From Rhizobium sullae (lineage in GTDB: Bacteria > Pseudomonadota > Alphaproteobacteria > Rhizobiales > Rhizobiaceae), in assembly GCF_025200715.1 (NCBI RefSeq), contig NZ_CP104146.1, positions 163,149 through 227,148 on the forward strand: a stretch of 64,000 bases of DNA. The letters run 5' to 3'. Of the stretch, positions 25,760 through 35,483 are shown one piece after another. The notes beneath the pieces were generated by a model that had not been told where the DNA came from, did not search any database, and saw only the letters and a program-made list of their open reading frames with translations. Numbering within the stretch: position 1 is the stretch's first letter; each line of letters opens with the position of its first letter. The position numbers and the translations under genes were made by a program.

Positions 25760-26071
25760 TCATTTCTTTCCGCTCAGCAATCCCGCTTTGCCGAGCGCAC
25801 CGGATAAAAAATCATTCTCCAGCGTCAATTCTCCAATCTTGGCATGGAGTATTTTGATATCGACAGTGGGGGCCGCCGGTTCCGCCTTGGCCTCATCACC
25901 GAAAACGTCGGTCGCCCCCTCAAGGAGCTGGTCTTTCCATTGCTTGATCTGATTGGTGTGCACGTCGAACTGCTGGGATAATTCCACCAGCGTCTGTTCG
26001 CCCCGGATGGCTGCGAGCGCCACCTTCGCCTTGAAAGCCGGGCTGTGGTTCCGGCGCGGTCGTCTCGTCAT
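25760..26071 (-). CDS. IS3-family OrfA
   Basis: 103 residues from the ATG with AGGAG six bases upstream (MTRRPRRNHSPAFKAKVALA). It has a helix-turn-helix of the transposase-8 type (LAAIRGEQTLVELSQQFDVH) and a leucine-zipper-like end (IKILHAKIGELTLENDFLSG). The stop overlaps orfB's ATG (ATGA), and an A-rich site precedes the overlap, so a -1 frameshift could make the fused OrfAB transposase. It binds the element ends. Frame intact. Confidence 0.85.
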   Translation of the reverse strand: MTRRPRRNHSPAFKAKVALAAIRGEQTLVELSQQFDVHTNQIKQWKDQLLEGATDVFGDEAKAEPAAPTVDIKILHAKIGELTLENDFLSGALGKAGLLSGKK

Positions 26072-26125
26072 GCTATCTCCTGTTTCCGGCATCTAAGCCA
26101 AATTCAGGCAGAAATTCCACTTATA

Positions 26126-27288
26126 CCGGCTGTTCAAATTTCCCGAGCCAGGTGTCGTGCGCATGATGGCTTTGTCGTTCCACTGCCGTTGGGTTTCCAC
26201 GCCAAGATGCGCACGGGTTTCGGCGAAGGTGACCTCGATCTGCCAGCGCCGAACGAAGTAGGCAATGATCTGAGCGGGCTCAAGGTTGACGTTGGTGCTC
26301 ATGAACGCCTGGGGTTCACGACGGCCTGACGGGTCTCGAACGAGAACCCAGCGAATTGGTCTCGGGGGCGTTCCACGCCGATACCAGAGGCCGGTTCCTG
26401 AGGTGACATCAAGGGTTTGTCGGTTTGCTTGCCGTACCAAGAGGATGCGACGATGCGTTGCCACTCGGTCTTCGTGTCTTTGAGGAGCGTTTTCAGTTTC
26501 GGCAATGGCCTGCCTTTTTGCGCCGGTCGCCCCAGAGTATGTTCGTGCCTCTGATCCGGTGGAGCAAAGAGACTGGCATCCAGACGCAACCGCGTGATGA
26601 GAGTGGCCGTGCCGGGCAGAGCCGCAGCCAGTGTATGAACGGCAAAGCTGCTATCGCCGACAAAGATGATTTCGCGGTCCGGCAGCCAGCGGCAAAGCTG
26701 CAAGACGCCTTGCCTTGCCCAATCCGTCAGCAGCTTGTGCTTTCGGCCCTTCTTCTGATCATGACGCTCAGAGGGGCACAGGATCGTCAACACCGGCAGG
26801 GCTTTGATGCATTTGGCCCATGGGACAGGGGAAAGGACCATGAAGCTCAACCAGCGCAGGCCGCTTGCCTTGACGAAGTGCCCGTGGCTTGAGCGCACCG
26901 GGTCACGATAAATGCCACGAGCGGCGATGCGTTGGCCCCAACGCCGTTCGATTGTATCGTCCATCCCGATCACGACGGGGCCAACGGGCACGAACCTGGC
27001 AACGATGATGGATAGCAGGCGGGCCGCCAACAGGCGGGGGTTCCAGCGGGCGCGGTTTAGGAGTTGATGATAGGCGGCAAAATTGCTTGCCTTCGCACGA
27101 CCGGTAATCCGCAAGCAGGCCGTCACAGTTCGCTTGCCAGGCGAAAGAAGCGCACCCATCACCAGGACCAGCAGATGCTCCCAACTCGGCGCGGTAAACC
27201 AGAAACGAAATGGCGACAGCCATTGGCGAAGGATGTGGGGGACCGCGTCTCCCGGCTCACTGCTACGATCATGTTGTTGTTCGCTCAT
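26126..27288 (-). pseudogene. DDE transposase (DDE_5 type, IS701-like), frameshifted and 3'-truncated
   Basis: The N-terminal part ([20 protein letters not shown]) leads to [20 protein letters not shown], the catalytic region VVIGMDDTIERRWGQRIAAR and later EIIFVGDSSFAVHTLAAALP. Around 26420 the frame slips; the second frame (from about 26430) reads LDVTSGTGLWYRRGTPPRPI and on to IIAYFVRRWQIEVTFAETRA, HLGVETQRQWNDKAIMRTTP, then ends at the IS3 element. The third acidic residue is in the last block. It is truncated by the IS3 end at 26123 and by at least one indel. It had inserted into the iorA gene beyond 27400. Confidence 0.75.
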
Positions 27289-27402
27289 CCATCCGTTCGA
27301 ATCCGACCAAACGAAAGGTGCAAGGCCGAAACCTGCGGCGAATTGATTCACCCGAGCTGCTCAGCAGCGCCCGAAATCACAACCGATTTTGTACAAAGTC
27401 GA

Positions 27403-27671
27403 GCTTAGAAAGCGTCGAAGAAAGGCAGATCACGACGATCGAAGCTTTAGATACCGTCGCGCATGGGAAGGCGCTTCAGGATGCGTGGATCGAGCTTGAG
27501 GTCCCTCAATGCGGTTACTGTCAGTCAGGGCAGCTGATGTCTGCCGCCGCATTGCTAAACGAAACGCCGAAACCGACCGACGACGACATCGACAATGCGA
27601 TGTCAGGCAACGTCTGTCGCTGCGGGACGTATCAGCGCATTCGCGCCGCCATCAAGCGGGCAAGCGCATAA
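27403..27671 (+). pseudogene. iorA: IorA-like [2Fe-2S] subunit of a molybdenum oxidoreductase, N-terminally truncated
   Basis: Homology begins at [20 protein letters not shown] and continues [20 protein letters not shown], with both Cys pairs of the second cluster-binding domain: CGYCQSGQ and [12 protein letters not shown]. About the first 65 residues with the plant-type ferredoxin domain were lost to the upstream transposon. Length is about 89 of an expected ~155 residues. The stop lies 14 bases before the iorB-like start, so it was the first gene of that operon. It would have passed electrons from the molybdopterin subunit. Confidence 0.85.
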
Positions 27672-27685
27672 CGGGAGAGAAGATC

Positions 27686-29843
27686 ATGTCGAACAGTGCT
27701 TTCAGCCCGCGATTGAACCGGCGTCATTTCCTGAAGGCAAGCGTTGTGGTTGGCGGTGGTCTCGTCGTCAATCTCGCCCTTGGCGCAGGCTTTCCTGCAG
27801 TCGCCGCGGACTTCACTCCCAATGCTTTCATTCGCATCGACCGCAAAGGCCTCGTCACGCTCGTCATGCCGCAAGTGGAAATGGGCCAGGGAATCTACAC
27901 CGCCCAGGCTATGCTGCTCGCCGAAGAGCTGGAAGTCGCACTCGATGATGTGAAGCTCGAACATGCGCCCGTTAACGAGGCCCTGTACGGCCATCCGATG
28001 TTCGGGCGCCAGATGACGGGTGGCTCCACGTCGATACGTGCGTTCTGGACACCCTTGCGGACGGCTGGTGCGACGGCCCGCACCCTGCTCATCCAGGCCG
28101 CAGCAAGGGAGTGGAATGTGGATCCCGCTACCTGTCGCGCCGAGGATGGCTTCGTTCTCGACGAGAGCGGGACGAGGAGGCTGGTCTATGGGGAGCTGGT
28201 CGGCATTGCTGCGACGCTTCCTGCTCCCGCCCCGGAAACCGTAACGCTAAAGTCTCCGGAGGATTTCAAACTCCTGGGAAGGTCGGCAAAGCGGCTGGAT
28301 ACGCCGGGAAAGGTCGACGGGTCGCTCAACTATGGCATCGACGCATTTCCCGATGGCCCAGGATTGCCGTGATCGCCATATCTCCGGTTCTTGGCGGCAA
28401 GCCGAAATCGGTAAACGTGCAGGCTGCGCTCGCAATCAGTGGGGTGCGCCAGGTGGTGATGACGGACGAGGCCGTGGCAGTCGTGGCGGATCACACGGGA
28501 GCGGCCAAGAAGGGGCTTGAAACAGCTTCGATCGAATGGAATGACGGTCCCAACGCGCAGGTGTCCAGCGCCGACATCGTACGGCATCTGGAGCAGGAAT
28601 CCTTAAAGCCCGGCGCCATAGCACGCAGTGAAGGGGATGTGACAACGGCGCTGGCAAGCGCGGCGCAGCGGATCGATGCCGTTTACCAATTGCCTTTTCT
28701 TTCCCACGCGGCAATGGAGCCGATGAACTGCACGGTGCACGTGCGCGAGGATGCCTGCGAGCTTTGGTCGGAACCCAGAACCTCTCTGCAGCCAAAGCGG
28801 CTGCCGCGGCGGTCACCGGCCTAGAGCCGGAGAAGATAATCATCAACAATCACATTGTCGGCGGCGGTTTTGGCCGCCGTCTCGAAGTCGACGGCATCGT
28901 CCACGCCGTGAAGGTTGCGATGCACGTCGACAGCCCGGTCAAGGTCATCTGGAGCCGTGAGGAAGATATTCAGCATGGCTACTACCGCCCGTACTACTAC
29001 GATCGAATGTCAGGCGCGATTGACGAACAGGGGAACCCTGTCGCCTGGATGCATCGTGTCTCCGGGTCGTCGATTTTTGCCCGGATCGCGCCAGCCGCGA
29101 TGCAGAACGGCGTGGATCCCGATGGCGTGGAGGGGGCGGCCCATCCACCATACAAGTTTCCAGCAATCCAGGTCGAGTTCAACCAGGTCGAGCCGCAAGG
29201 CGTTCTTACGAGTTGGTGGCGCGGCGTGGGCCCCTCCCACAACGTCTTTATGGTCGAAAGCTTCATCGATGAACTCGCCGCTGCGGCGAAGGCCGATCCG
29301 GTCGAATACCGCAAACGGCTGCTGACGGAAAACCCTCGTGCGTTGAGGGTCTTGGAACTGGCTGCGGAGAAGGCCGAGTGGGGCAAGCCTCTTTCTGCCC
29401 GGCAGGGCCGCGGTGTCGCCGTGCAGTTCGCGTTCGGCTCTTATCTCGCAATAGTTGCCGACGCCACTGTCGAGGCTGACGGCGCTGTTAGGGTCACACG
29501 TATCGTGACCGCTGTGGACTGCGGACTGACAGTGAACCCCGATACGATTGCGGCCCAGATGGAAGGTGGCGCGTTATACGGCCTGACGGCGGCTCTATAT
29601 GGCGCGATTACCCTCCACGACGGCCGCGTCGAGCAAAGCAATTTCCACGACTACCTGCCGCTTCGTATCGGTGAGGCGCCACATGTCGAAACTCACATCG
29701 TTCAAAGCGCAGAGCCGCCAGGTGGAATAGGCGAAGCGGCGACTTCGGCGGTGTTTCCAGCCGTCACCAATGCGATCTTCGCGGCAACAGGGAAGCGTGT
29801 ACGAACGCTGCCGGTCAGTCCCGAAGACCTGAGGAAAGCCTAG
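27686..29843 (+). pseudogene. iorB: IorB-like molybdopterin-binding oxidoreductase subunit, two frameshifts
   Basis: Three frames join into about 720 residues. The ATG at 27686 follows GGGAGAGAAG. A twin-arginine signal (NRRHFLKASVVVGG) is near residue 11. The first frame (to about 28363) carries VMPQVEMGQGIYTAQAMLLA. A missing base near 28355 leads to RIAVIAISPVLGGKPKSV. A second missing base near 28770 leads to VGTQNLSAAKAAAAAVTGLE, then HIVGGGFGRRLEVDGIVHAV and the C-terminal PGGIGEAATSAVFPAVTNAI. Family: aldehyde/isoquinoline oxidoreductase of the xanthine oxidase class. It would act in the periplasm or at the membrane on N-heterocycles or aldehydes. Both lesions are single-base deletions. 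Confidence 0.85.
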
Positions 29844-30071
29844 ACGTAGTCCGGGACCAATGAGAGGGCTGGCGACCCCTACGCCCGCAAAACGCGCAAT
29901 GTGGAGGCCAGATGGCGCGGCATAGGCGTCACTTCCCGCCCACCATAATCGCCGTCGACAATACCTCCTGTCCGGCGCGCAGCCGGTCGAGATGATCGAA
30001 AAGGTTCTGGGCGGTGGCGTATAACGTCGCCGCGCCGGGGCACACGAGCCACGAACCGAAAGGAAGTTGGA

Positions 30072-30575
30072 ATGAAGAAGACACTCACCGCTGTGCTCAT
30101 TTGCGCGGCGATGTCGATCCCGGCCTTTGCACAAACGGCGGTCGTCGCAGTGCCCGACGCCGAGGTCCTGTTCACTAGCCCCGACCCGAAGCTCCATGCC
30201 AACAAGCAGGTGGCGTACAACATCATCAAGGTGCTCCTGGAGGCCAATCAGTGGGACCGGGCGCACGAGTTCATCGCTGATGACTACGTCCAGCACAATC
30301 CTAATGTCCGCGACGGCCTCCAAGCGGTGGTCTACTTCTTCACTGAAGTGGTGAAGGCCGAACCGAGCCCAGTCCCCGAGAAGATGAGCTGGCCGGTCGT
30401 CGAAGTAATGGCCGAGGCCGATCTCGTCACCGTCATCTATCCACGCAAGGGAAAAACCGCGGATGGCAAGGAATATACCACTGCCTGGTTCGACACCTGG
30501 CGCATCAAGGACGGCAGGGCGGTCGAGCACTGGGATCCGGCGCTCATAAACGAAGCGCCCAACATCGCCCGGTAA
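30072..30575 (+). CDS. Exported NTF2-like (SnoaL-type) protein
   Basis: 167 residues with a clear Sec signal peptide (MKKTLTAVLICAAMSIPAFA, residues 1-20). The mature part has the SnoaL/NTF2 pattern: YNIIKVLLEANQWDRAHEFI, then DDYVQHNPNVRDGLQAVVYF and the end DTWRIKDGRAVEHWDPALIN. Such proteins are small cone-shaped folds, often without known activity, and related ones lie beside oxidoreductase genes. AGGAAG lies eight bases before the ATG. It is intact, unlike its neighbours. Confidence 0.8.
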   Translation: MKKTLTAVLICAAMSIPAFAQTAVVAVPDAEVLFTSPDPKLHANKQVAYNIIKVLLEANQWDRAHEFIADDYVQHNPNVRDGLQAVVYFFTEVVKAEPSPVPEKMSWPVVEVMAEADLVTVIYPRKGKTADGKEYTTAWFDTWRIKDGRAVEHWDPALINEAPNIAR

Positions 30576-30582
30576 CGCGGGC

Positions 30583-30878
30583 TTAAGCGGCCAATGAGCG
30601 CCTTAGTTGGAAACACATGTCAATGAACGCACGCAGCTTCGGCTGGCTTTGCGTTGTCTTGGTAAAGTATAGAAAGAGCCCGTCGCTGCCCGGTGAATAG
30701 TCGAGCAGGACGGGTTCAAGCTGGCCGTCTGCAAGCTTTCCCGATGCGGGAAACGCGTCGACGAATAGATCAGGCCCAAGCCTTGCGAGGCAAGGTTCTG
30801 CATGTCTGTGCCGGTGCGCTCCTTCGGATCACTGTGATATTTGTTGCTAAAAGTCTCTAGCCCGTCGACAGAGATCAT
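30583..30878 (-). pseudogene. LysR-family regulator, C-terminal fragment
   Basis: In the minus-strand frame ending at the TAA at 30583-30585 the sequence reads LFVDAFPASGKLADGQLEPV then PGSDGLFLYFTKTTQSQPKL and RAFIDMCFQLRRSLAA, the typical end of a LysR substrate-binding domain. Upstream of about 30760 the reading continues in another frame (MQNLASQGLGLIYS), so there is a frameshift as well. The DNA-binding half is missing beyond 30880. It faces the NTF2-like gene convergently. Confidence 0.7.
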
Positions 30879-30937
30879 GCCGAAAGGTACACTAAGGGTG
30901 CGGCATTGATTTCATTTCGATATGCAAGGGGAGCAAC

Positions 30938-31860
30938 GTGCGGATTAGCCAGCGCCAGATGGAGATCTTCAACGCTATCATGGTCTATAAGAGTGTGACG
31001 GCAGCCGCGACCTCCCTGAGGACATCCCAGCCTACAGTGAGCCGCGAGTTGCGGGACCTTGAAAGACAGATCGGATTTGATCTTTTCAATCGGTTTGGCA
31101 AACGACTGACGCCCACGAACCAGGCACAGCTGCTTCATTCGGTGGTTGCTCGCTCTTTTTGTCGGAATGGAGGAAATCAGCCGCGTGGCGATCGCGATTA
31201 GGGGTCATGACGGTGCCTATCTTAGGATTGCCTGTATCCCTGCTTACGCAGAAGCACTTATGCCCGTCGTGGCGAGGCGGTTTCTCGATAGTCGTCCGCG
31301 GGGTCCTTCTTTCCGTTCACTCGCTCGAAGAAGTCCCACTTCGACACGACCTCACCACTCAAATGTTTGACGTCGGATTGACCGAGGGAAGCTATGAGCA
31401 CGACGTAACGACGACTGAGAAAATTGACGTCGGCGAATTGTTATGCGTGCTTCCAGCAGGGCATCGTTTGGTGGAAAAAAATATCATTCGACCGAGCGAT
31501 TTTGAAGGCGTGGAGTTCGTGTACTTCTCGCAAGAAGATCCTTATCGCCGCAAGCTCGATGACATTTTCGATGCTGAAGGAATTTCGCGCCGTTATTCGG
31601 TAGAAACAACAACCGCAACTGGCGTCTGCTCGATGGTCGCGGCTGGAGTAGGCGTTTCGATCGTTAACCCTTTTACGGCTGCTCACTACTGCAAGAAAGG
31701 TGTCGTCCTGAAGAGGCTGAGTGTCCGCGTACCGTACCAGGTTACTCTCTGGAGGCCAGCGGAAGGGCTTCGATCTACCCACGCCGATCTATTCGTCAAA
31801 GTGCTTCACGAAGTGACGGCAACCGTGAAGCAGCAATTAAGAGCACAGCTGGGAGAATGA
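30938..31860 (+). pseudogene. LysR-family regulator, two frameshifts
   Basis: The GTG start follows GGGGAG. The first frame has the HTH: MRISQRQMEIFNAIMVYKSV, TAAATSLRTSQPTVSRELRD, LERQIGFDLFNRFGKRLTPT. Near 31150 the frame changes to FVGMEEISRVAIAIRGHDGA, and near 31290 to the frame that continues VPLRHDLTTQMFDVGLTEGS to the end at 31860 (substrate-binding domain). Restored length about 300 residues, close to opine-type regulators such as OccR/NocR, whose start pattern (Q.E.F.A.M...S.T.AA..L..SQP..SR) it shares. The target operon is unknown; folD-purU-glyA lies downstream in the opposite direction. Confidence 0.75.
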
Positions 31861-31926
31861 GGTTGGATGGGATATTGCTCAGTGGCATAATGGGTCCCTA
31901 TCTCGCCTTGGCGACGTTTCTCGATC

Positions 31927-32817
31927 CTAAAGGAGCTCCGGCGTCAGGCCGTTTGCGCGGTAAGCCGCTATGATGGTATTCTCCAGCAACATGGCGATCG
32001 TCATCGGGCCAACACCACCGGGAACAGGCGTGATCGCTGCGGCGACTTCGGATGCCTCATCATAGGCGACATCGCCCACTAGCCGGCTCTTGCCCGCGCC
32101 CCGCTCCGGCGCATCGATCCTATTAATACCGACGTCGATGACTGTTGCTCCTGATTTGATCCAGTCCGCTTTCACCATCTCCGGACGGCCGACGGCCGCC
32201 ACCAGGATATCGGCACCGCGCGTGCCACGGAGGCGAGATCCTTCGTCCGCGAATGCGCCGTCGTGACAGTCGCATTGGCATTCAGCAGCAATTGCGCCAT
32301 CGGCTTGCCGAACAGGTTGGAGCGGCCGATGACGACAGCATTGAGCCCCGACAAGTCCTTGCCGTGGATGGAGCGAACCAAAAGCATCGCGCCGGCTGGC
32401 GTGCAGGAAATCAGCCCGGTCGCGAGATCGCCCGTTGCCAGCTTGCCGGCGTTGACCACATGCAGGCCATCGACATCCTTCTCCGGCTTGATCGACTGGA
32501 TGATCGCATCGGCATCCAAATGCTTCGGCAGCGGCAGTTGCATCAGGATGCCATGAATGGACGCATCCTCGTTCAGCGAGGCCACCAGCTTTGCGAGTTG
32601 GTCCTGTGTCGTCTCGGCCGGAATTGAAGCCGCAATCCTTGGCCATCCGGCCCTTGGCGCTGACATAGGTGTGGCTCGCCGGATCATCACCGACGATCAC
32701 CACGGCCAGACCGGTCTTCACACCGGTCTCGGCCTCAAGCACCGATGCTGCGGCCTGCACGGCGTCGATAACCTTCGCCGCCGCTTTCTTTCCGTCGATT
32801 ACAATCGCGTTTGCCAT
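31927..32817 (-). pseudogene. folD: Methylenetetrahydrofolate dehydrogenase/cyclohydrolase FolD, two frameshifts
   Basis: Start [20 protein letters not shown], then [20 protein letters not shown] (active-site Tyr and Lys region). The frame shifts near 32625 to [60 protein letters not shown], and shifts again near 32215 back to [20 protein letters not shown] and the end [20 protein letters not shown]. FolD oxidises methylene-THF to formyl-THF with NADP. It follows purU by three bases, so both belong to one operon with glyA. Function is lost if the indels are real. Confidence 0.88.
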
Positions 32818-32820
32818 ATC

Positions 32821-33705
32821 TCAACCCATGCGCTCAGAGGCATAGGATCCTGGACTTGCCGGAAACACCACGGCGCGGTTGCCGTTGATGAAGGTGCGGT
32901 GATGGATATGGGCATGCACGGCGCGCGCGAGCACCTGGCTTTCGACATCACGGCCGATCGAGACATAATCCTCGGCCGACTGCGCATGAGTGATGCGGGC
33001 AATGTCCTGCTCGATGATCGGGCCCTCGTCGAGATCAGCGGTGACGTAATGCGCCGTCGCGCCGATCAGCTTCACGCCGCGCTCATAGGCCTGCTTGTAG
33101 GGGTTGGCGCCCTTGAAGCTCGGCAGGAAGGAGTGGTGGATATTGATGATCCGGCCCGACATCTTCTTGCACATCGCATCCGAAAGGACCTGCATGTAGC
33201 GGGCAAGCACGATCAGTTCGGCGCCGGTCTGGTCGACGAGCTCGAGCAACTGGGCCTCGGCCTTCGGCTTGTTGTCCTTCGTCACCTTGATGTGGTGAAA
33301 CGGAATGTCGTGGTTGACGACCACCTTCTGGTAGTCGAAATGGTTGGACACGACACCGACGATGTCGATCGGCAGCGCACCGATCTTCCAGCGATAGAGC
33401 AAATCATTTAGGCAGTGGCCAAAGCGGGAGACCATCAACACCACTTTCATGCGTCTATTGGCATCCTGGACGTCGAGCTGCATTTTGAATTCGGCAACGA
33501 TCGGCTTGAAGCCTTCGATGAGCTTGGCCTGATCAGCACCTTCTTCAGAAATGAAGCTGACGCGCATGAAAAACATGCCTGTATCGAGACCATCGAACTG
33601 CGAACTATCGACAATGTTGCAGCCCTGGGACGCCAAGAAATTTGAGATCGCCGCTACAATCCCGCGCCTCGATTTGCATGAGACGGTGATTACATACTGT
33701 TTCAT
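32821..33705 (-). CDS. purU: Formyltetrahydrofolate deformylase
   Basis: 294 residues, intact. N-terminal ACT domain (MKQYVITVSCKSRRGIVAAI, residues 1-80), then a formyltransferase-like domain with MVSRFGHCLNDLLYRWKIGA, GRIINIHHSFLPSFKGANPY and GATAHYVTADLDEGPIIEQD; the Asn-His-Asp catalytic set lies in NIHHS and TADLDEG. It hydrolyses 10-formyl-THF to formate and THF. Next to folD and a glyA homologue it would close a route from methylene-THF to formate. In rhizobia such sets often accompany sarcosine or methylated-amine catabolism, but no sarcosine oxidase is seen here. Confidence 0.92.
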   Translation of the reverse strand: MKQYVITVSCKSRRGIVAAISNFLASQGCNIVDSSQFDGLDTGMFFMRVSFISEEGADQAKLIEGFKPIVAEFKMQLDVQDANRRMKVVLMVSRFGHCLNDLLYRWKIGALPIDIVGVVSNHFDYQKVVVNHDIPFHHIKVTKDNKPKAEAQLLELVDQTGAELIVLARYMQVLSDAMCKKMSGRIINIHHSFLPSFKGANPYKQAYERGVKLIGATAHYVTADLDEGPIIEQDIARITHAQSAEDYVSIGRDVESQVLARAVHAHIHHRTFINGNRAVVFPASPGSYASERMG

Positions 33706-33860
33706 TTTCTACATCCGCTTTGACTGGTTGCGGCACGCGTCGTCGGGGGAAGATGACAAGGATCGCGATCTTTGCCCTGAACTTTCGATACCTGGCAGAT
33801 TGTTTGTCGGACTGTGCCGCACTCGTAAGTACGGGCACGAAACGAGGTCTAAACGTATGA

Positions 33861-35138
33861 TTAAACCGGATACAATGGAAACTTCGCCGCCATCGAGGAG
33901 ACCTTTTCAACGATGTTGGCATCGGGTTTCAGGTCCTTGCCAGGATTGGCTGCGACTTGATCCAGCACATCCGCAATCATTCCTGCTAGTGCGGACGCTT
34001 CGGTCTCACCCATTCCACGAGCCACGATCGCTGACGTGCCCATTCTAAGCCCGGACGTGACGTTCGGCGACTCCTTGTCATTCGGCACAAGGTTGCGATT
34101 GGCCGTAATCCCATGTTCTTCCAAAGCCTTCTGGGCAGTATCGCCAGTGATACCTCGCGTACGGAGGTCGACCATGGTGAACGGAGTATCCGTGCCACCG
34201 GTGACGATTTTGTATCCGCGCCCGCCCAATTCCCGCGCCAAGATTCGTGCGCACTTGAGCACTGAGCTTGCGTATTCAACAAACTCGGGCCGCAAAGCTT
34301 CGCCAAAACAAACAGCCTTGGCCGCCATCACGTTCGGGTGCGGCCCGCCTTGGATACCGGGGAACACTGCTGAATCGATCTTCCGACCCATGGCCGCATC
34401 GCGGCAAACGACCAGACCTCCGCGAGGGCCGCGTAGATTTTTGTTGGTCGTGGATGTCAGGAAGTCGATGTGCGGAAATGGGCTCGGGTACTGCTTGCCT
34501 GCGATTAGCCCAGAGAAATGTGCGACATCCGCCAAGGTCGCTGCGCCTACCTCGGCTGCGATCGCCGATACCCTTTGGAAGTCGATTGCTCGTGGATAAG
34601 ACGAACCCCCGACGATTATGAGCTTCGGTCGATGTTCACGCGCCAGCTGCTCCATCGCATCGTAATCGATGAAGCCTTCATCTGTTGTTCCGTAAGAAAC
34701 GGTGTTGAACCATCGACCTGACAAGTTGGATTTGAGCCCGTGACTCAAGTGCCCCCCAGAGGCGAGGTCCATGCTCAGCACGGTGTCGCCAGGGCTTAAG
34801 GTCGCGAAATAAACCGCCTGGTTCGCTTGGGTACCGGAATGAGGCTGCACATTTGCATGCCCTCCCCCGAACATCGCCTTCGCCCGCTCAATCGCCAACC
34901 GCTCGATTGCATCAAAGTTCTCGACGCCAGCGTGGTATCTCTTGCCGGGGTAACCTTCAATCGTCGCAAACACGACCATCGAATTCATGGCTTCACGAGC
35001 AGCCCGGCTGAGGTAGTTCTTTGGCGCAACAAGCTCGATTTGACCACGTAGGCGCGCTTCCTCGGCAGCGATGTGGAGGGCGACTTCGGGGTCCGCCTTA
35101 GAAAGCGTATCTTCAAAAAACCATGCGTTTGTACTCAT
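33861..35138 (-). CDS. glyA: Divergent serine hydroxymethyltransferase-family protein
   Basis: 425 residues, intact, with the SHMT fold: EGYPGKRYHAGVENFDAIER, ANVQPHSGTQANQAVYFATL and ADVAHFSGLIAGKQYP. Conserved positions differ from standard GlyA. The SENF motif, which supplies the Glu that assists THF chemistry, reads PKNY, and the PLP-lysine motif TTTTHKTLRGPRGG reads TSTTNKNLRGPRGG, so the His before the lysine is Asn. The PLP lysine itself is kept. It may be a paralogue with another substrate, such as alpha-methylserine hydroxymethyltransferase (known in Ensifer and relatives), or an aldolase. Neighbours folD and purU support a folate link. Confidence 0.8.
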   Translation of the reverse strand: MSTNAWFFEDTLSKADPEVALHIAAEEARLRGQIELVAPKNYLSRAAREAMNSMVVFATIEGYPGKRYHAGVENFDAIERLAIERAKAMFGGGHANVQPHSGTQANQAVYFATLSPGDTVLSMDLASGGHLSHGLKSNLSGRWFNTVSYGTTDEGFIDYDAMEQLAREHRPKLIIVGGSSYPRAIDFQRVSAIAAEVGAATLADVAHFSGLIAGKQYPSPFPHIDFLTSTTNKNLRGPRGGLVVCRDAAMGRKIDSAVFPGIQGGPHPNVMAAKAVCFGEALRPEFVEYASSVLKCARILARELGGRGYKIVTGGTDTPFTMVDLRTRGITGDTAQKALEEHGITANRNLVPNDKESPNVTSGLRMGTSAIVARGMGETEASALAGMIADVLDQVAANPGKDLKPDANIVEKVSSMAAKFPLYPV

Positions 35139-35431
35139 TCCGATCTCCTTTGCGAACGGTATGTCTGCGCTTTCACCAGCGCGCGACTGCAGTTATTTTA
35201 TTGGTCTGTTGGTTGGGTCGGGCGCGAGGGATGCTCGCTTGAACGGATCATGGCAGAAACGACTTAGGCTGGAAAATAGAGAGTCGGCGGCCCTTCATGC
35301 GTTTTTGATATGAAAGGCGCCGGCGCAGCCAAATCCCCGTTTGCTCTCGCGAAGCACATGAGTTCCGGTGCTCTTGACTTGACGGAGAACCCATTGGAAT
35401 AGTCTCACCGGCGAGCAGCGGACAGCGGTCT
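35139..35431. other. Intergenic region between glyA and an IS3 element
   Basis: It contains the presumed promoter of the minus-strand glyA-purU-folD unit. Short frames here do not resemble genes, and no riboswitch could be recognised by eye. It ends at the IS3 target site GTC (35429-35431). Confidence 0.4.
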
Positions 35432-35483
35432 GGACTTGCTTCGGAGAAGTGGAGAGGTTTTCTTGAGTTGAAAGGAAACCGGA

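Larger units (their letters stand above)
22695..25763 (-). pseudogene. IS3-family OrfB transposase, interrupted by a group II intron
   Basis: Exon 1 is 25394-25763 (MINRGHKLSVVRQAKLLGFS ... RPNQVWAMDISY). Exon 2 is 22695-23142 (PMARGFVYLCAVVDWFSRRV-like ... TDQGSQFTSIDF ... ISFYNQRRTHSSLDRQTPDQ). Joining TACA to TCCCAATGG gives DISYIPMARGFVY, the intact rve-type integrase core, so removal of the intron would restore the gene. A small frame problem near WFSRG/RRVLS (about 23095) may exist in exon 2. The ATG overlaps the orfA stop. Catalytic residues are in AMDISY, NTDQGSQF and the E of FVERLWRSIKYEE. Confidence 0.8.
22675..26123 (-). mobile_element. IS3-family element carrying a group II intron
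   Basis: The ends TAAGTGGATTTCCGCC (22675) and, reversed, TAAGTGGAATTTCTGCC (to 26123) form the inverted repeat. Without the intron the element is about 1.2 kb, normal for IS3. Gene order on the minus strand is orfA (25760-26071), then orfB split by a 2251-bp intron. It inserted into the helicase gene on its left; on its right it truncates a DDE transposase. The IS5 copy A later landed in its left terminus. Confidence 0.85.
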
